This document shows positions 1 to 7,791 of a DNA stretch of 64,000 nt, one piece after another. Both the position numbers and the translations under genes were made by a program. The stretch covers positions 62,001-126,000 of the forward strand of contig NZ_QXNY01000010.1 in the NCBI RefSeq assembly GCF_003572205.1. The letters are read 5' to 3'. Each line of letters begins with the position of its first letter. Position 1 is the stretch's first letter. This stretch comes from Algihabitans albus (GTDB lineage: Bacteria > Pseudomonadota > Alphaproteobacteria > Kiloniellales > DSM-21159). The notes below the pieces were generated by a model. That model was not told the origin of the DNA and ran no database searches. It saw only the letters and a list, made by a program, of their open reading frames with translations.

Positions 1-820
1 TCCCAGTGGCGATCATGCAAGGGTGAACGCGCTGCACCACGCCGCCGTCGCGCCGTTCGGCGATGCCCAGCAGCTTGATCCGATAGCCCAACTCCTCGGC
101 ATACTGCATGTCGAGCGCGGAGATGCTCCGGATCCCCTCGACGTGCAACGCGTCGAAATCCACCTGACAGCCGAAGGCCAGGGCCGTCAAGATCGCGAGC
201 TTGTGGGCCGCATCGACGCCGTCGACATCGAAAGCCGGATCCGCCTCGGCATAGCCGAGGTCCTGGGCCTCGGCGAGCACGTCGCCGAACTCGCGGCCGG
301 TCTCGCGCATGGTCGAGAGGATGTAGTTGCAAGTGCCGTTCAGAATGCCGTGGACTCTGTCGATGCGGTTGGCCGCAAGGCCTTCGCGCAGCAGCTTGAT
401 GACCGGGATTCCGCCGGCGACCGCGGCCTCATAGGCCAGGGCAACCCCCTTGTCTTCGGCCAGTCGGGCAAGCGCCGTCCCGTGGTGCGCGACCAGGGCC
501 TTGTTGGCGGTCACCACCGAAGCACCGCGCGTCAGCGCCGTCTCCACCACGGCTTTGGCCACCCCTTCCGAGCCGCCGATCAGCTCCACCACCAGATCGA
601 CCTCGGGGTCCGCCGCCATGGCCACCGGATCGTCGAACCAGCGAAGCCTCGAGACGTCGAAGCCCCGGTCCTTCTGCCGGTCCCGCGCGGAGACGGCAGC
701 GACCTGGATCGGCAGGCCGCAGCGCTCCGCGATCGTATCGCCATTGGCCGAGAGCAACCGCACGACTCCGCCACCGACCGTCCCGAGGCCGGCGACCCCG
801 ATCTTCAAGGCATTCGTCAT
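1..820 (-). CDS. hom: Homoserine dehydrogenase (3' end outside window)
   Basis: NAD(P)-dependent reduction of aspartate semialdehyde to homoserine, the branch leading to threonine and methionine. The ATG at 820 opens a frame with a Rossmann motif GLGTVG at residues 11-16. The family signatures follow: an ANKAL segment (threonine/NAD region) and a GILNGTCNYIL segment in the catalytic domain. The reading frame runs off the left edge, so the C-terminus and any ACT domain cannot be seen. The aminotransferase gene lies just upstream on the same strand (22 bp gap), so the two are probably co-transcribed. The assignment is firm from conserved motifs. A longer N-terminus is unlikely because the Rossmann strand starts at residue 6. 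Confidence 0.95.
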   Translation of the reverse strand, partial: MTNALKIGVAGLGTVGGGVVRLLSANGDTIAERCGLPIQVAAVSARDRQKDRGFDVSRLRWFDDPVAMAADPEVDLVVELIGGSEGVAKAVVETALTRGASVVTANKALVAHHGTALARLAEDKGVALAYEAAVAGGIPVIKLLREGLAANRIDRVHGILNGTCNYILSTMRETGREFGDVLAEAQDLGYAEADPAFDVDGVDAAHKLAILTALAFGCQVDFDALHVEGIRSISALDMQYAEELGYRIKLLGIAERRDGGVVQRVHPCMIATG

Positions 821-842
821 CGCCCGTCGCTATACCCCGTTG

Positions 843-2051
843 CTATCCCAGTGCTTGTCGCGAATTGCCCGAACCCTGGTCCCGGCGGAGGAAGGCTTTG
901 ATGTTGCGCACGGCCTGGCGCGTCCGATGGAGGTTTTCGACGACGGCCAGGCGCAAGTGACCATCCCCGTACTCGCCGAAACCAACGCCCGGCGCCACGG
1001 CTACCTTGGCTTCGCGCAGCAGCATCTTGGAGAATTCCAGAGAGCCCAGGTCCGCGTAAGCGGCCGGAAGCGGTGCCCAGGCGAACATCGTCGCCGGTGG
1101 GCGCGGCACCTCCCAACCTGCCGCCGCCAAGCCGTCGATCAGCACGTCGCGGCGTTCGCGGTAGCGCCGGCGCATCTCCTCGATGCAGTCCTGCGGACCG
1201 TTGAGTGCAGCCGTCGCTGCAACCTGGATCGGCGTGAAGGCGCCATAGTCGACGTAGGATTTCACACGGGCCAGGGCAGCGATCAGCTTGGGATTACCGC
1301 TGCAAAAGCCGATCCGCCAACCAGGCATGGAATAGGTTTTCGAAAGCGACGTGAACTCGACGGCGATCTCCTTGGCACCCGGCACCTGAAGGACCGACGG
1401 CGGCGGCGGACCCTCGAAATAGACTTCGGCGTAGGCCAGGTCCGAGATGATCCAGATACCCTCGCGCCGGCAGTAGGCGACCAGCTCTTCATAGAAAGCG
1501 AGTTCGGCGGTCTCGGCGGTGGGATTGCTCGGAAAGTTCACGATCACGGCGAGCGGCTTGGGCACCGAGTGACGCACCGCGCGCTCCAGCGCCGCCATGA
1601 AGTCCAGTTCGGGCCCCGCCGGGATCGAACGGATCGCGGCCCCGGCAATGATGAATCCGAAGGCATGGATCGGATAGCTGGGGTTCGGGGCCAGAATGAT
1701 GTCGCCCGGGCTGGTGATCGCCTGGGCGAGGTTAGCCAGCCCCTCCTTCGAGCCGATGGTCACGATGGTCTCGCGATCCGGATCGAGGTCGACCCCGAAT
1801 CGACGGTCGTAGTAGGCCGCCACGGCCTTGCGCAAGCCTGGAATCCCGCGTGACGTCGAGTAGCGGTGAGCGCGCGGGTCGGCCAAGGTCTCAGCGAGTT
1901 TGTCGATCACATGCTGCGGCGGCGGCAGGTCCGGATTGCCCATGCCGAAGTCGATGATGTCCTCGCCGGCGGCGCGGGCCGCGGCCTTCAGGGCGTTCAC
2001 CTCCGCGAAGACATAGGGCGGCAGACGCTTTATGCGGTGGAATTCTTCCAT
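843..2051 (-). CDS. alaC: PLP-dependent aminotransferase, AlaC / LL-diaminopimelate aminotransferase type
   Basis: A 402-residue class I/II aminotransferase. Visible landmarks are the N-terminal segment RIKRLPPYVFAEVN, typical of the AlaC/LL-DAP aminotransferase group, the substrate-binding FPSNPT (around residues 173-178), ISDLAYAE with the PLP ring-nitrogen Asp204, and SLSKTYSMPGWR with the Schiff-base Lys238. Family members transfer amino groups between alanine, glutamate or other amino acids and 2-oxoacids. Specificity cannot be read from sequence. It sits directly upstream of homoserine dehydrogenase, an arrangement I recall from other alphaproteobacteria, which suggests a role in amino-acid biosynthesis. 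The start at 2051 is the only in-frame start giving the conserved N-terminus. Confidence 0.88.
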   Translation of the reverse strand: MEEFHRIKRLPPYVFAEVNALKAAARAAGEDIIDFGMGNPDLPPPQHVIDKLAETLADPRAHRYSTSRGIPGLRKAVAAYYDRRFGVDLDPDRETIVTIGSKEGLANLAQAITSPGDIILAPNPSYPIHAFGFIIAGAAIRSIPAGPELDFMAALERAVRHSVPKPLAVIVNFPSNPTAETAELAFYEELVAYCRREGIWIISDLAYAEVYFEGPPPPSVLQVPGAKEIAVEFTSLSKTYSMPGWRIGFCSGNPKLIAALARVKSYVDYGAFTPIQVAATAALNGPQDCIEEMRRRYRERRDVLIDGLAAAGWEVPRPPATMFAWAPLPAAYADLGSLEFSKMLLREAKVAVAPGVGFGEYGDGHLRLAVVENLHRTRQAVRNIKAFLRRDQGSGNSRQALG

Positions 2052-2143
2052 TGGTCTCGATCTAGCAAAACCGGCCCCATCCGACTGACCCCGTCCGACC
2101 GGCCACGCTTCTGCGGGGAAAGGCGCCGCGACCGCTCCCCGGC

Positions 2144-3019
2144 CTAATACTCCAGATAAATCTCGACACGGCGGTTGCCGGCCTCGCCGGTCGGCATGAA
2201 CTCGTAGAAGACGGGCTGTTGAGCTCCCATGGCCTCGATCGCCAGCGCCGAGTCCGGCACGCCTTGGCGGTTCAAGGCATTGGCCACCGCCGCGGCCCGC
2301 TGCTGGCTGATCTCGATGTTCGCCAAGGCGTGGCGCGCCGGATCCATCACGCTGGTGCGCATGGAGGCATGGCCGACGACCCTGAGCTGCCCGCCGGTGC
2401 TGCGCAGAATGTCGCGCACTTGGTTCAGAACCGTCCGGTCGCGACTATCCAGATTCGCCGAGCCATGGGCGAAGTAGATGACGCCGACCAGCTCGCGGCG
2501 TAGCGGCGCTTGCTGCTGCATCTGCGGAACGGCCGTCATCTGCGGCGCTTGACTGATGGAGTCGGGTTCCTGATCGAAGCCGGCTCGGCCGGGTGGCGCG
2601 GGCGGCAAGCCGTCGGCTGTCCCGGCCGGCGGCCGGGGCGCCGTGGAAGGCGCGGCCGAAGGTACGTTGGAGGGCGCTGGGGAAGTCGAGACTGCTTGCC
2701 GGCCCTGATCGGCCTCCATCAACCCGGCCTGCTCGCGATCTGCGGTCAAGCTCTGCTGCAGAGCCTGGCGCTGCGTCGTCGGGCTGGTGCCGCGCCGTTC
2801 GGGAATCGAGCCGAGACTCGGGGTCTCGGCCTCGGCACTTTCCGCCGGAACCTGGACACGGGTCGGCTGGGGTTCATCGCCGAAGAATTCGCCCCACACA
2901 CCGCAGCCGCTCAACAGCAAAGGTGTCGCGACGACGACAAACGCGAGACGACAACCGCGCGACGCGCTTTTGGGCCCCGAAGCGTCACGAACCCGCTTGA
3001 TGCCTCGCACAACCTGCAC
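2144..3019 (-). CDS. OmpA-family outer-membrane lipoprotein
   Basis: A 291-residue envelope protein. A basic N-terminus and hydrophobic stretch end in the lipobox LLSGC, so Cys39 would be lipidated and the protein anchored in the outer membrane. Residues about 45-170 are Pro/Ala/Gln-rich and low in complexity, probably a flexible linker. The last ~115 residues match an OmpA peptidoglycan-binding domain: VIYFAHGSANLD, a central VVGHAS and the terminal NRRVEIYLEY. It therefore likely tethers the outer membrane to peptidoglycan. The gene is alone on the minus strand with 92 bp to the aminotransferase start, and is divergent from phaC. The exact start is uncertain because the n-region is long (about 22 residues). 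Confidence 0.82.
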   Translation of the reverse strand: MQVVRGIKRVRDASGPKSASRGCRLAFVVVATPLLLSGCGVWGEFFGDEPQPTRVQVPAESAEAETPSLGSIPERRGTSPTTQRQALQQSLTADREQAGLMEADQGRQAVSTSPAPSNVPSAAPSTAPRPPAGTADGLPPAPPGRAGFDQEPDSISQAPQMTAVPQMQQQAPLRRELVGVIYFAHGSANLDSRDRTVLNQVRDILRSTGGQLRVVGHASMRTSVMDPARHALANIEISQQRAAAVANALNRQGVPDSALAIEAMGAQQPVFYEFMPTGEAGNRRVEIYLEY

Positions 3020-3095
3020 TGTTCAACTCCTCGAAACTGCCTTCGCCCGCATGGCTCCGTCGCCGTTCCTCTCCGGCGTCCTGGATCGCGCGACT

Positions 3096-3159
3096 CGGGA
3101 CCGTGGCCTTGGTCCCGGACGCAAGGTTGCTTACCTTGCACCCGAACAGGCGGCAAGGT
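3096..3159. promoter_or_regulatory. Inverted repeats in the divergent phaC/OmpA-lipoprotein spacer
   Basis: Two dyads sit in the 273-bp spacer. One is cgggacc-N8-ggtcccg (3096-3117). The other is gcaaggt-N5-accttgc (3121-3139), followed by a third half-site gcaaggt at 3153-3159. The perfect 7-bp arms with a direct third copy look like a multi-half-site operator that could serve either divergent gene. No match to the published PhaR-type CTGC-GCAG site was seen. A terminator role is possible for the first dyad. The functional assignment is inference. Confidence 0.35.
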
Positions 3160-3292
3160 AACACAGACAGCTAGCGCGCAAAGGGCCTAACCGCCCCTGG
3201 ATTGAGGTCGAAACCGCTTCAACCAAACCGTGGCCGGTGACGGTTCCCCGGTGACGCCCCCTAAGGTCGCAATTCACCGACAAGGATAAGAC

Positions 3293-5125
3293 ATGGCCGA
3301 TGAAAAACAGGCTGCCGACGTGAAACTGCCCGATCCGGTGGAGCTGTCTCGAGCGATGGCGGGAATTGCCGAGCGCAGTCAGAAGCTGGTCAGCGACTTT
3401 CTGGAACGGCAGTCCAACGAATCAAACGGCCTGACCAACCAACCGCTGGATCCCCTGAACATCGGCGGCGCCTTCTTCGACATGACGGCGCGCCTGATGA
3501 CCGATCCAGCCAAGCTGATGCAGGCTCAGCTCGGCTTCTGGCAAGACTACATGAAACTCTGGCAGAGCACGGCGCAGCGCATGCTGGGCCATGAGTCGGA
3601 CCCGGTGATCGAGCCCGACCGCGCCGACCGGCGGTTCCGCGACCCCCTCTGGGAAGACAGTCAGCTCTTCGACTTCATCAAGCAGTCCTACCTGCTGAGC
3701 GCCCGCTGGATCCAGTCGACGGTCAAGGAAGTCGACGGCCTGGACGACAAGACCTCGAAGAAGGTGGACTTCTATACCCGCCAGTTCGTGGACGCCATGG
3801 CGCCCTCCAACTTCGTGATGACGAACCCGGAAGTCCTGCGCGCGACCATGGAGTCCGGCGGCGAGAACCTGGTCAAGGGTCTGGAGAACCTGCTCGAGGA
3901 CCTGGAGCGCGGGAAGGGCAAGCTGGCGATCCGGATGACGGACATGGAGGCCTTCAAGATCGGCGAGAACATCGCCGTCACCGAAGGCAAGGTCGTCTAC
4001 CAGAACGACCTGATGCAGTTGGTCCAGTACACCCCGAAGACCGAGCAGGTCTTCAAGCGTCCCCTGCTGATCATCCCGCCCTGGATCAACAAGTTCTACA
4101 TTCTGGATCTGCGCGAGAAGAACTCCTTCGTGAAATGGGCGGTCGAGCAGGGACACACCGTCTTCATCGTCTCTTGGGTCAATCCGGACGAGGGCCTCGC
4201 CCGCAAGTCTTTCGAGGACTACATGCTGGAGGGACCCTTCGCCGCGCTGGACGCCATCGAGCAGGCGACCGGAGAGTCCGAGGTCGACGTGATCGGCTAC
4301 TGCCTGGGAGGAACGCTGTTGGCCAGCGCACTGGCCTACCTCTCGGCGAAACCCAAGTCGAAGCCCGGCCCCGATCTCTCGCGCATCAAGAGCGCAACCT
4401 TCTTCACCACCATGACCGACTTCGAGGAAGCCGGCGAGTTGGGCGTCTTCATCGATGAGGAACAACTCGCGGCCCTCGAGCAGCAGATGAGCCAGAAGGG
4501 CTATCTCGAAGGCTCGTCGATGGCGACCAGCTTCAACATGCTGCGGGCGAACGACCTGATCTGGTCCTTCGTGGTCAACAACTACCTGCTGGGCAAGGAC
4601 CCCTTCCCCTTCGACCTGCTGTACTGGAACAGCGATTCGACCCGCATGCCGGCCGCCATGCACTCCTTCTACCTGCGCCGCATGTACCAGGAAAACCGGC
4701 TGATCAAACCGGGTGGGATCGAATTGCTCGGCGTGCCCCTCGACCTGCGGAAGATCAAGACCCCGGTCTTCATGCTGTCGACGCGGGAGGATCACATTGC
4801 GCCCTGGGCCTCGACCTACGCGCTGACCCAGCAGGTGTCGGGTCCGGTCAAGTTCGTGCTGGCCGCCTCGGGCCATATCGCCGGCGTGGTCAATCCACCG
4901 GCCTCGAACAAGTACTCCTACTGGACCAACAGCCGCAATCCGAAGGACCCCAATGACTGGCTGGACAAGGCGACCGAGCACGCCGGGTCCTGGTGGCCGG
5001 AGTGGAACAAGTGGGTGGCCAAGCACGCCGGCGCCAAGGTGCCGGCGCGGGTGCCGGGCGACGGCAAGTTGAAGGTCATAGAGGATGCACCCGGATCCTA
5101 CGTACAGGTCCGCGCGCTGGCCTGA
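3293..5125 (+). CDS. phaC: Class I poly(3-hydroxyalkanoate) synthase
   Basis: Polymerises (R)-3-hydroxyacyl-CoA to PHA on the granule surface. The 610-residue length fits class I synthases. The lipase-like box GYCLGG carries the nucleophile Cys337. Asp500 (in STREDHIAPW) and His528 (in ASGHIAGVVNPP) complete the triad, and WNSDSTRMP and the PWINKFYILDL segment are also present. The start ATG at 3293 follows an AAGGA-type ribosome site. No phaA, phaB, phasin or depolymerase genes lie nearby, so the pathway must be completed elsewhere. A small EF-hand gene starts 13 bp after the stop and is likely co-transcribed. The family assignment is secure. Confidence 0.97.
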   Translation: MADEKQAADVKLPDPVELSRAMAGIAERSQKLVSDFLERQSNESNGLTNQPLDPLNIGGAFFDMTARLMTDPAKLMQAQLGFWQDYMKLWQSTAQRMLGHESDPVIEPDRADRRFRDPLWEDSQLFDFIKQSYLLSARWIQSTVKEVDGLDDKTSKKVDFYTRQFVDAMAPSNFVMTNPEVLRATMESGGENLVKGLENLLEDLERGKGKLAIRMTDMEAFKIGENIAVTEGKVVYQNDLMQLVQYTPKTEQVFKRPLLIIPPWINKFYILDLREKNSFVKWAVEQGHTVFIVSWVNPDEGLARKSFEDYMLEGPFAALDAIEQATGESEVDVIGYCLGGTLLASALAYLSAKPKSKPGPDLSRIKSATFFTTMTDFEEAGELGVFIDEEQLAALEQQMSQKGYLEGSSMATSFNMLRANDLIWSFVVNNYLLGKDPFPFDLLYWNSDSTRMPAAMHSFYLRRMYQENRLIKPGGIELLGVPLDLRKIKTPVFMLSTREDHIAPWASTYALTQQVSGPVKFVLAASGHIAGVVNPPASNKYSYWTNSRNPKDPNDWLDKATEHAGSWWPEWNKWVAKHAGAKVPARVPGDGKLKVIEDAPGSYVQVRALA

Positions 5126-5138
5126 CCGGTCGCGGACG

Positions 5139-5729
5139 ATGTTCACACGGGGCGCCACGCGGAACGCCATCCGGAAGGTTGCGACCGCCTCTGCGCCCGT
5201 GATCGTCCTGTTGATCGGCTTCGCGGTGCCGCTGCTCGCCGGTCCATCGCTCGCCGTCGCCGCAGAGCCGCCGAGAGCCGAGGACGTCACGGGCTTTCTG
5301 GCCGAAGCCGCGCCGCTCTGCGCCGTGCGGCCGGCCGCCGACTGCATCGACAGCGGCTGGCGCTTCGCCGATCGTAACGGCGACGATCGCCTGGGCCTGG
5401 AAGAGGTCAACGGCGTACGCGACGCCGTGCAGCGCTGGTTCCTGGGTGCCCGCGAGGATCTCCCGCGACAGACCAACGCCGGGATCGCGGTCGGCCTGCT
5501 GGCCCTGCAGCTCGTCGGCGTCTCCTCCTTCCACCGCAGCTACGACACCGACGGCGACGGCCAGGTCACCCGCAGCGAGGCGCTCGCCGACCTCACCCTC
5601 GACAGGCGTCCGCTGCCGCTGCTGCTGCAGGACCGCGCCGCCGTCGACTGGCCCCGCTTCCTGGAGCGTTTGGGAGTCGGCGCCGCCATGATCGACGATC
5701 TGCTGCCGGAGAGGCCGGCGCCGCAGTGA
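5139..5729 (+). CDS. Secreted/periplasmic EF-hand calcium-binding protein
   Basis: A 196-residue protein with an N-terminal basic segment and hydrophobic stretch (about residues 20-42, ending near AVAA), consistent with a Sec signal peptide or an anchor. Two canonical 12-residue EF loops are visible: Asp78-x-Asn80-x-Asp82...Glu89 and Asp136-x-Asp138-x-Asp140...Glu147. The protein should bind Ca2+ outside the cytoplasm; its partner is unknown. I chose ATG 5139 rather than the in-frame ATG at 5085, because the upstream codons would overlap phaC and give a non-signal-like N-terminus. The gene follows phaC by 13 bp, so co-transcription is likely, but a functional link to PHA is not established. 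Confidence 0.75.
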   Translation: MFTRGATRNAIRKVATASAPVIVLLIGFAVPLLAGPSLAVAAEPPRAEDVTGFLAEAAPLCAVRPAADCIDSGWRFADRNGDDRLGLEEVNGVRDAVQRWFLGAREDLPRQTNAGIAVGLLALQLVGVSSFHRSYDTDGDGQVTRSEALADLTLDRRPLPLLLQDRAAVDWPRFLERLGVGAAMIDDLLPERPAPQ

Positions 5730-5806
5730 CTGGACAGCGACTGGGCGGCGAGCCGGCAAAGGCGACCGGCGGACCCACGCCCCGAACCTCGGAGGACTCA
5801 TGAGCG

Positions 5807-6025
5807 ATGCCGTACGTGAACATTCAGATCACGAAGGGTGCCAATCGGGCTCAGAAAGCCGACCTGGTCCGCGACGTGACCGACTCCCTGGTGCGGGTGC
5901 TCGGGAAGAACCCCGAGCATATTCACGTCGTGATCCAGGAAATCGAGGAAGCCGACTGGGGCTACGCCGGCCAACTGACCGACGACTACCGGCGGCAAAG
6001 CGCCGAACGCAGGGACGACCCCTAG
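5807..6025 (+). CDS. 4-oxalocrotonate tautomerase family protein
   Basis: A 72-residue small tautomerase. After Met removal Pro1 is N-terminal (PYVNIQITKG), the catalytic base of this superfamily. The pattern continues with a helix RAQKADLVRDVTDSLVRVLG and a strand HIHVVIQEIEEADWGYAG, as in 4-OT/DmpI-like enzymes. GGAGG at 5791-5795 precedes the start. A second ATG at 5800 is in another frame and gives no recognisable protein. The stop codon TAG at 6023-6025 lies inside the left end of a dispersed repeat, so the C-terminus was probably set by that insertion. The substrate is unknown. Confidence 0.85.
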   Translation: MPYVNIQITKGANRAQKADLVRDVTDSLVRVLGKNPEHIHVVIQEIEEADWGYAGQLTDDYRRQSAERRDDP

Positions 6026-6164
6026 AGCCTGTTGTGATCGTATGGACTCGCTTTGCGGTTCCGCCGACCCTAGGAAACAGACTTTCACACTTTGAATCGA
6101 GACTGGATTTAACGGAATCGCCGGACCCAATACGTGGGTCCGACCGATCACTATCTGGTCTAGA
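6022..6164. repeat. ~144-bp dispersed MITE/REP-like element, copy 1
   Basis: This copy aligns along its length with 49341-49484. The left end reads ctagagcctgttgtgatc. The reverse complement of the right end (tctagaccagatagtgatc) pairs with it as an imperfect ~19-bp terminal inverted repeat. There are two internal hairpins: ggactcgc-ttt-gcggttcc (6044-6062) and a perfect 8-bp stem cggaccca-atacg-tgggtccg (6122-6142). It has no coding capacity. The left end contributes the TAG stop of the preceding tautomerase gene. The right end is 12 bp from the 3' end of the convergent small basic gene. Confidence 0.75.
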
Positions 6165-6176
6165 TCGGTGTCGAGC

Positions 6177-6323
6177 TTAGCCCCCCTCTCGGCTCCTGTG
6201 CTTGGCCTTGCGGCTGTAGGCCTTGGCCGACGGCTTGACCTTCAAGGCCTGTTTCCAGAGCTGCGCGGCGAGCGGATTGCGCGGCTTCTTTGGCTTTCGC
6301 AAAACTTTAGATTTCGCCGGCAC
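6177..6323 (-). CDS. 48-residue basic protein, possible ribosome-rescue factor ArfA-like
   Basis: A GTG at 6323 opens a 48-codon frame ending TAA at 6177-6179. The protein is very basic (about one third Lys/Arg). It has a short NPLAAQL segment followed by KPSAKAYSRKAKHRSREGG. The Y-x-R-K-x-K-H pattern resembles the ribosome-binding tail of ArfA (alternative ribosome-rescue factor A), and small alphaproteobacterial proteins of this type often begin with RNP(L/V)A. The frame overlaps the 3' end of the gamma-carbonic-anhydrase gene by 17 nt, suggesting translational coupling. No ATG exists, and the AAGGA just before GTG is closely spaced, so the start is tentative. A strong hairpin inside the repeat lies about 35-55 nt downstream of the stop. 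Function is inference. Confidence 0.5.
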   Translation of the reverse strand: MPAKSKVLRKPKKPRNPLAAQLWKQALKVKPSAKAYSRKAKHRSREGG

Positions 6324-6894
6324 GTCCTTGATTCCGCTCTTTTCTCTCGGCCAAGTAGGTAGCTCCGAGCCGCGCGTAGTGGTCCGCCTGGGGGCCGAAG
6401 CCGTCGATCTCTTCCTGGCTCAGGTCCCGCATCGGCTTGGCCGGACTGCCGGACCAGAGCTGACCCGAAGCGACCTGCTTCCTGGGCGTGACCAAGGCAC
6501 CGGCGGCAACCATGCCCTGGCGCGCCACCACGGCCTGATCCATGACAGTGGCCCGCATGCCGACGAAGGCCCGGTCCTCGAGGGTGCAGGCGTGCAGCAG
6601 GGCGGAATGACCGACGGTCACCTGATCGCCGATCAGGGTCGCCATGCCGCCGCCCGACTCCCGGTAGTCGGAGCCGTCGCGCGGCCGGTTGACGTGGATC
6701 ACCGTGCCATCCTGGATGTTGGTCCTGGCGCCGATCCGGATCGTGTTCACGTCGCCGCGCAGCACACAGCCGTACCAGATCGAACTGCCGGGCCCGATCT
6801 CCACATCGCCGATCACCACCGCCGTCTCCGCCACGAAGGCGTCGGGGTGAATGCGCGGAAAGGCTCCGCGGTAGGACAGGATCACAGGCGACAT
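6307..6894 (-). CDS. Gamma-carbonic anhydrase family protein (left-handed beta-helix)
   Basis: A 195-residue hexapeptide-repeat protein of the gamma-class carbonic anhydrase/CaiE-PaaY group. The imperfect hexapeptides of the beta-helix are visible (AVVIGDVEIGPGSSIWYGCV, NTIRIGARTNIQDGTVIHV). The three predicted metal ligands are His67, His96 and His101, the last two in VTVGHSALLHAC. A basic C-terminal tail extends past the helix. Some family members lack CO2 hydration activity, so catalysis is not proven. The start is ATG 6894. It is followed with overlap by a small basic ORF on the same strand. Confidence 0.9.
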   Translation of the reverse strand: MSPVILSYRGAFPRIHPDAFVAETAVVIGDVEIGPGSSIWYGCVLRGDVNTIRIGARTNIQDGTVIHVNRPRDGSDYRESGGGMATLIGDQVTVGHSALLHACTLEDRAFVGMRATVMDQAVVARQGMVAAGALVTPRKQVASGQLWSGSPAKPMRDLSQEEIDGFGPQADHYARLGATYLAERKERNQGRAGEI

Positions 6895-6926
6895 GGGAAG
6901 ACTCCGGGCGGTTGCGAGGCCTGGCT

Positions 6927-6940
6927 TCTAGACCAGATAC
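6927..6940. repeat. Possible orphan terminal repeat of the dispersed element
   Basis: tctagaccagatac at 6927-6940 matches 13 of 14 nt with the inward-reading right terminus of repeat copy 1 (6152-6164). It lies in the short spacer between the gamma-carbonic-anhydrase and lysE-family genes. It could be a solo terminus left by excision or a coincidence; the element body is absent. Confidence 0.25.
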
Positions 6941-6965
6941 CGAGGGGCTGTCACGTCGGTCGGAG

Positions 6966-7589
6966 TCAGGTGGGGCGGCGCGACAAAGCCAGCCAGATGC
7001 CACCGCCGAGGAGCGCGCAGCCGCTGAAGATCTCCAGCAGGCGGACGCGCTTGCGGGTGAGCCAGCGTCCGGCCCGGCCCGCCAGCACCGCATAGCCGCC
7101 GTCCAGCAGGGTCGCCACCACCATGAAGGTGGCGCCGAGCAGGAGGGTCTGCAGCATCACCGAACCCTCGGGCCGGACGAACTGCGGGATGAAGGCGCCG
7201 AAGAACAGCAGGGCCTTGGGATTCGACCAGATCACCAGAACGCCTTGCCAGAAGAAGGAGCGCTGACGCAGCGGCGCCGTGCTCTCCGCGGCGTCCAGCG
7301 GCGCGCGGTTCAGCAGCAGCTTAAGGCCCAGGTAGATCAGATAGGCGGCGCCCAGCAGCTTGACCCAGGTGAAGATGGCGCCCATCGCCTCCACCACCAC
7401 CTGCAGGCCGGCGGCCAGAATCACCACCATGACCGTCAGACCCACCTGGGTTCCCGCCACGTTGGCCAACCCGGCGCGGGCACCATGGCGCAAGGAGTTG
7501 GCGATGATCACCGTGACTGTCGGCCCAGGGACGATCACCACGGCGACGCAGGCCAACACGAAGGTCAGATAGGCGGTCGGATCAAGCAC
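6966..7589 (-). CDS. LysE family amino-acid exporter
   Basis: A 207-residue inner-membrane exporter when started at GTG 7589. An upstream in-frame ATG at 7760 would add about 57 residues of non-membrane, low-quality sequence that other LysE proteins lack. About six hydrophobic segments are visible. The hallmark VIVPGPTVTVIIANSLRHGARAG lies at the first/second segment, followed by WVKLLGAAYLIYLGLKLL and WSNPKALLFFGAFIPQFV. Family members (RhtB/LysE) export amino acids or derivatives. Substrate is not predictable. The gene is monocistronic and divergent from the methyltransferase gene, with a ~200-bp shared spacer. Confidence 0.88.
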   Translation of the reverse strand: MLDPTAYLTFVLACVAVVIVPGPTVTVIIANSLRHGARAGLANVAGTQVGLTVMVVILAAGLQVVVEAMGAIFTWVKLLGAAYLIYLGLKLLLNRAPLDAAESTAPLRQRSFFWQGVLVIWSNPKALLFFGAFIPQFVRPEGSVMLQTLLLGATFMVVATLLDGGYAVLAGRAGRWLTRKRVRLLEIFSGCALLGGGIWLALSRRPT

Positions 7590-7791
7590 GGCGGCAGCCC
7601 CCAAAGCGGCGTTTGCAGCCAGCTTAGAGCGAGATCGTCTCCGGCGGAAGCACGCGCGATTCTTGCGGTGTAAATTCTCTGATAGAGCGAACGGAAGACT
7701 TACGTTTCGCCTTTTGCAAGTGGCCGTTATGGTAGGGCAAGTCTGTGCCCCCTTCCCCACATCAGCGCGAACGCAAGCGAAAGGAGCAGCT

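Noticed and set aside
3422-5476. A long open frame (684 codons) on the minus strand opposite phaC
   Set aside because: It is antisense to a complete PHA synthase with all catalytic residues. Its translation is rich in His/Gln/Arg/Val as expected from the complement of GC-rich codons and resembles no family.
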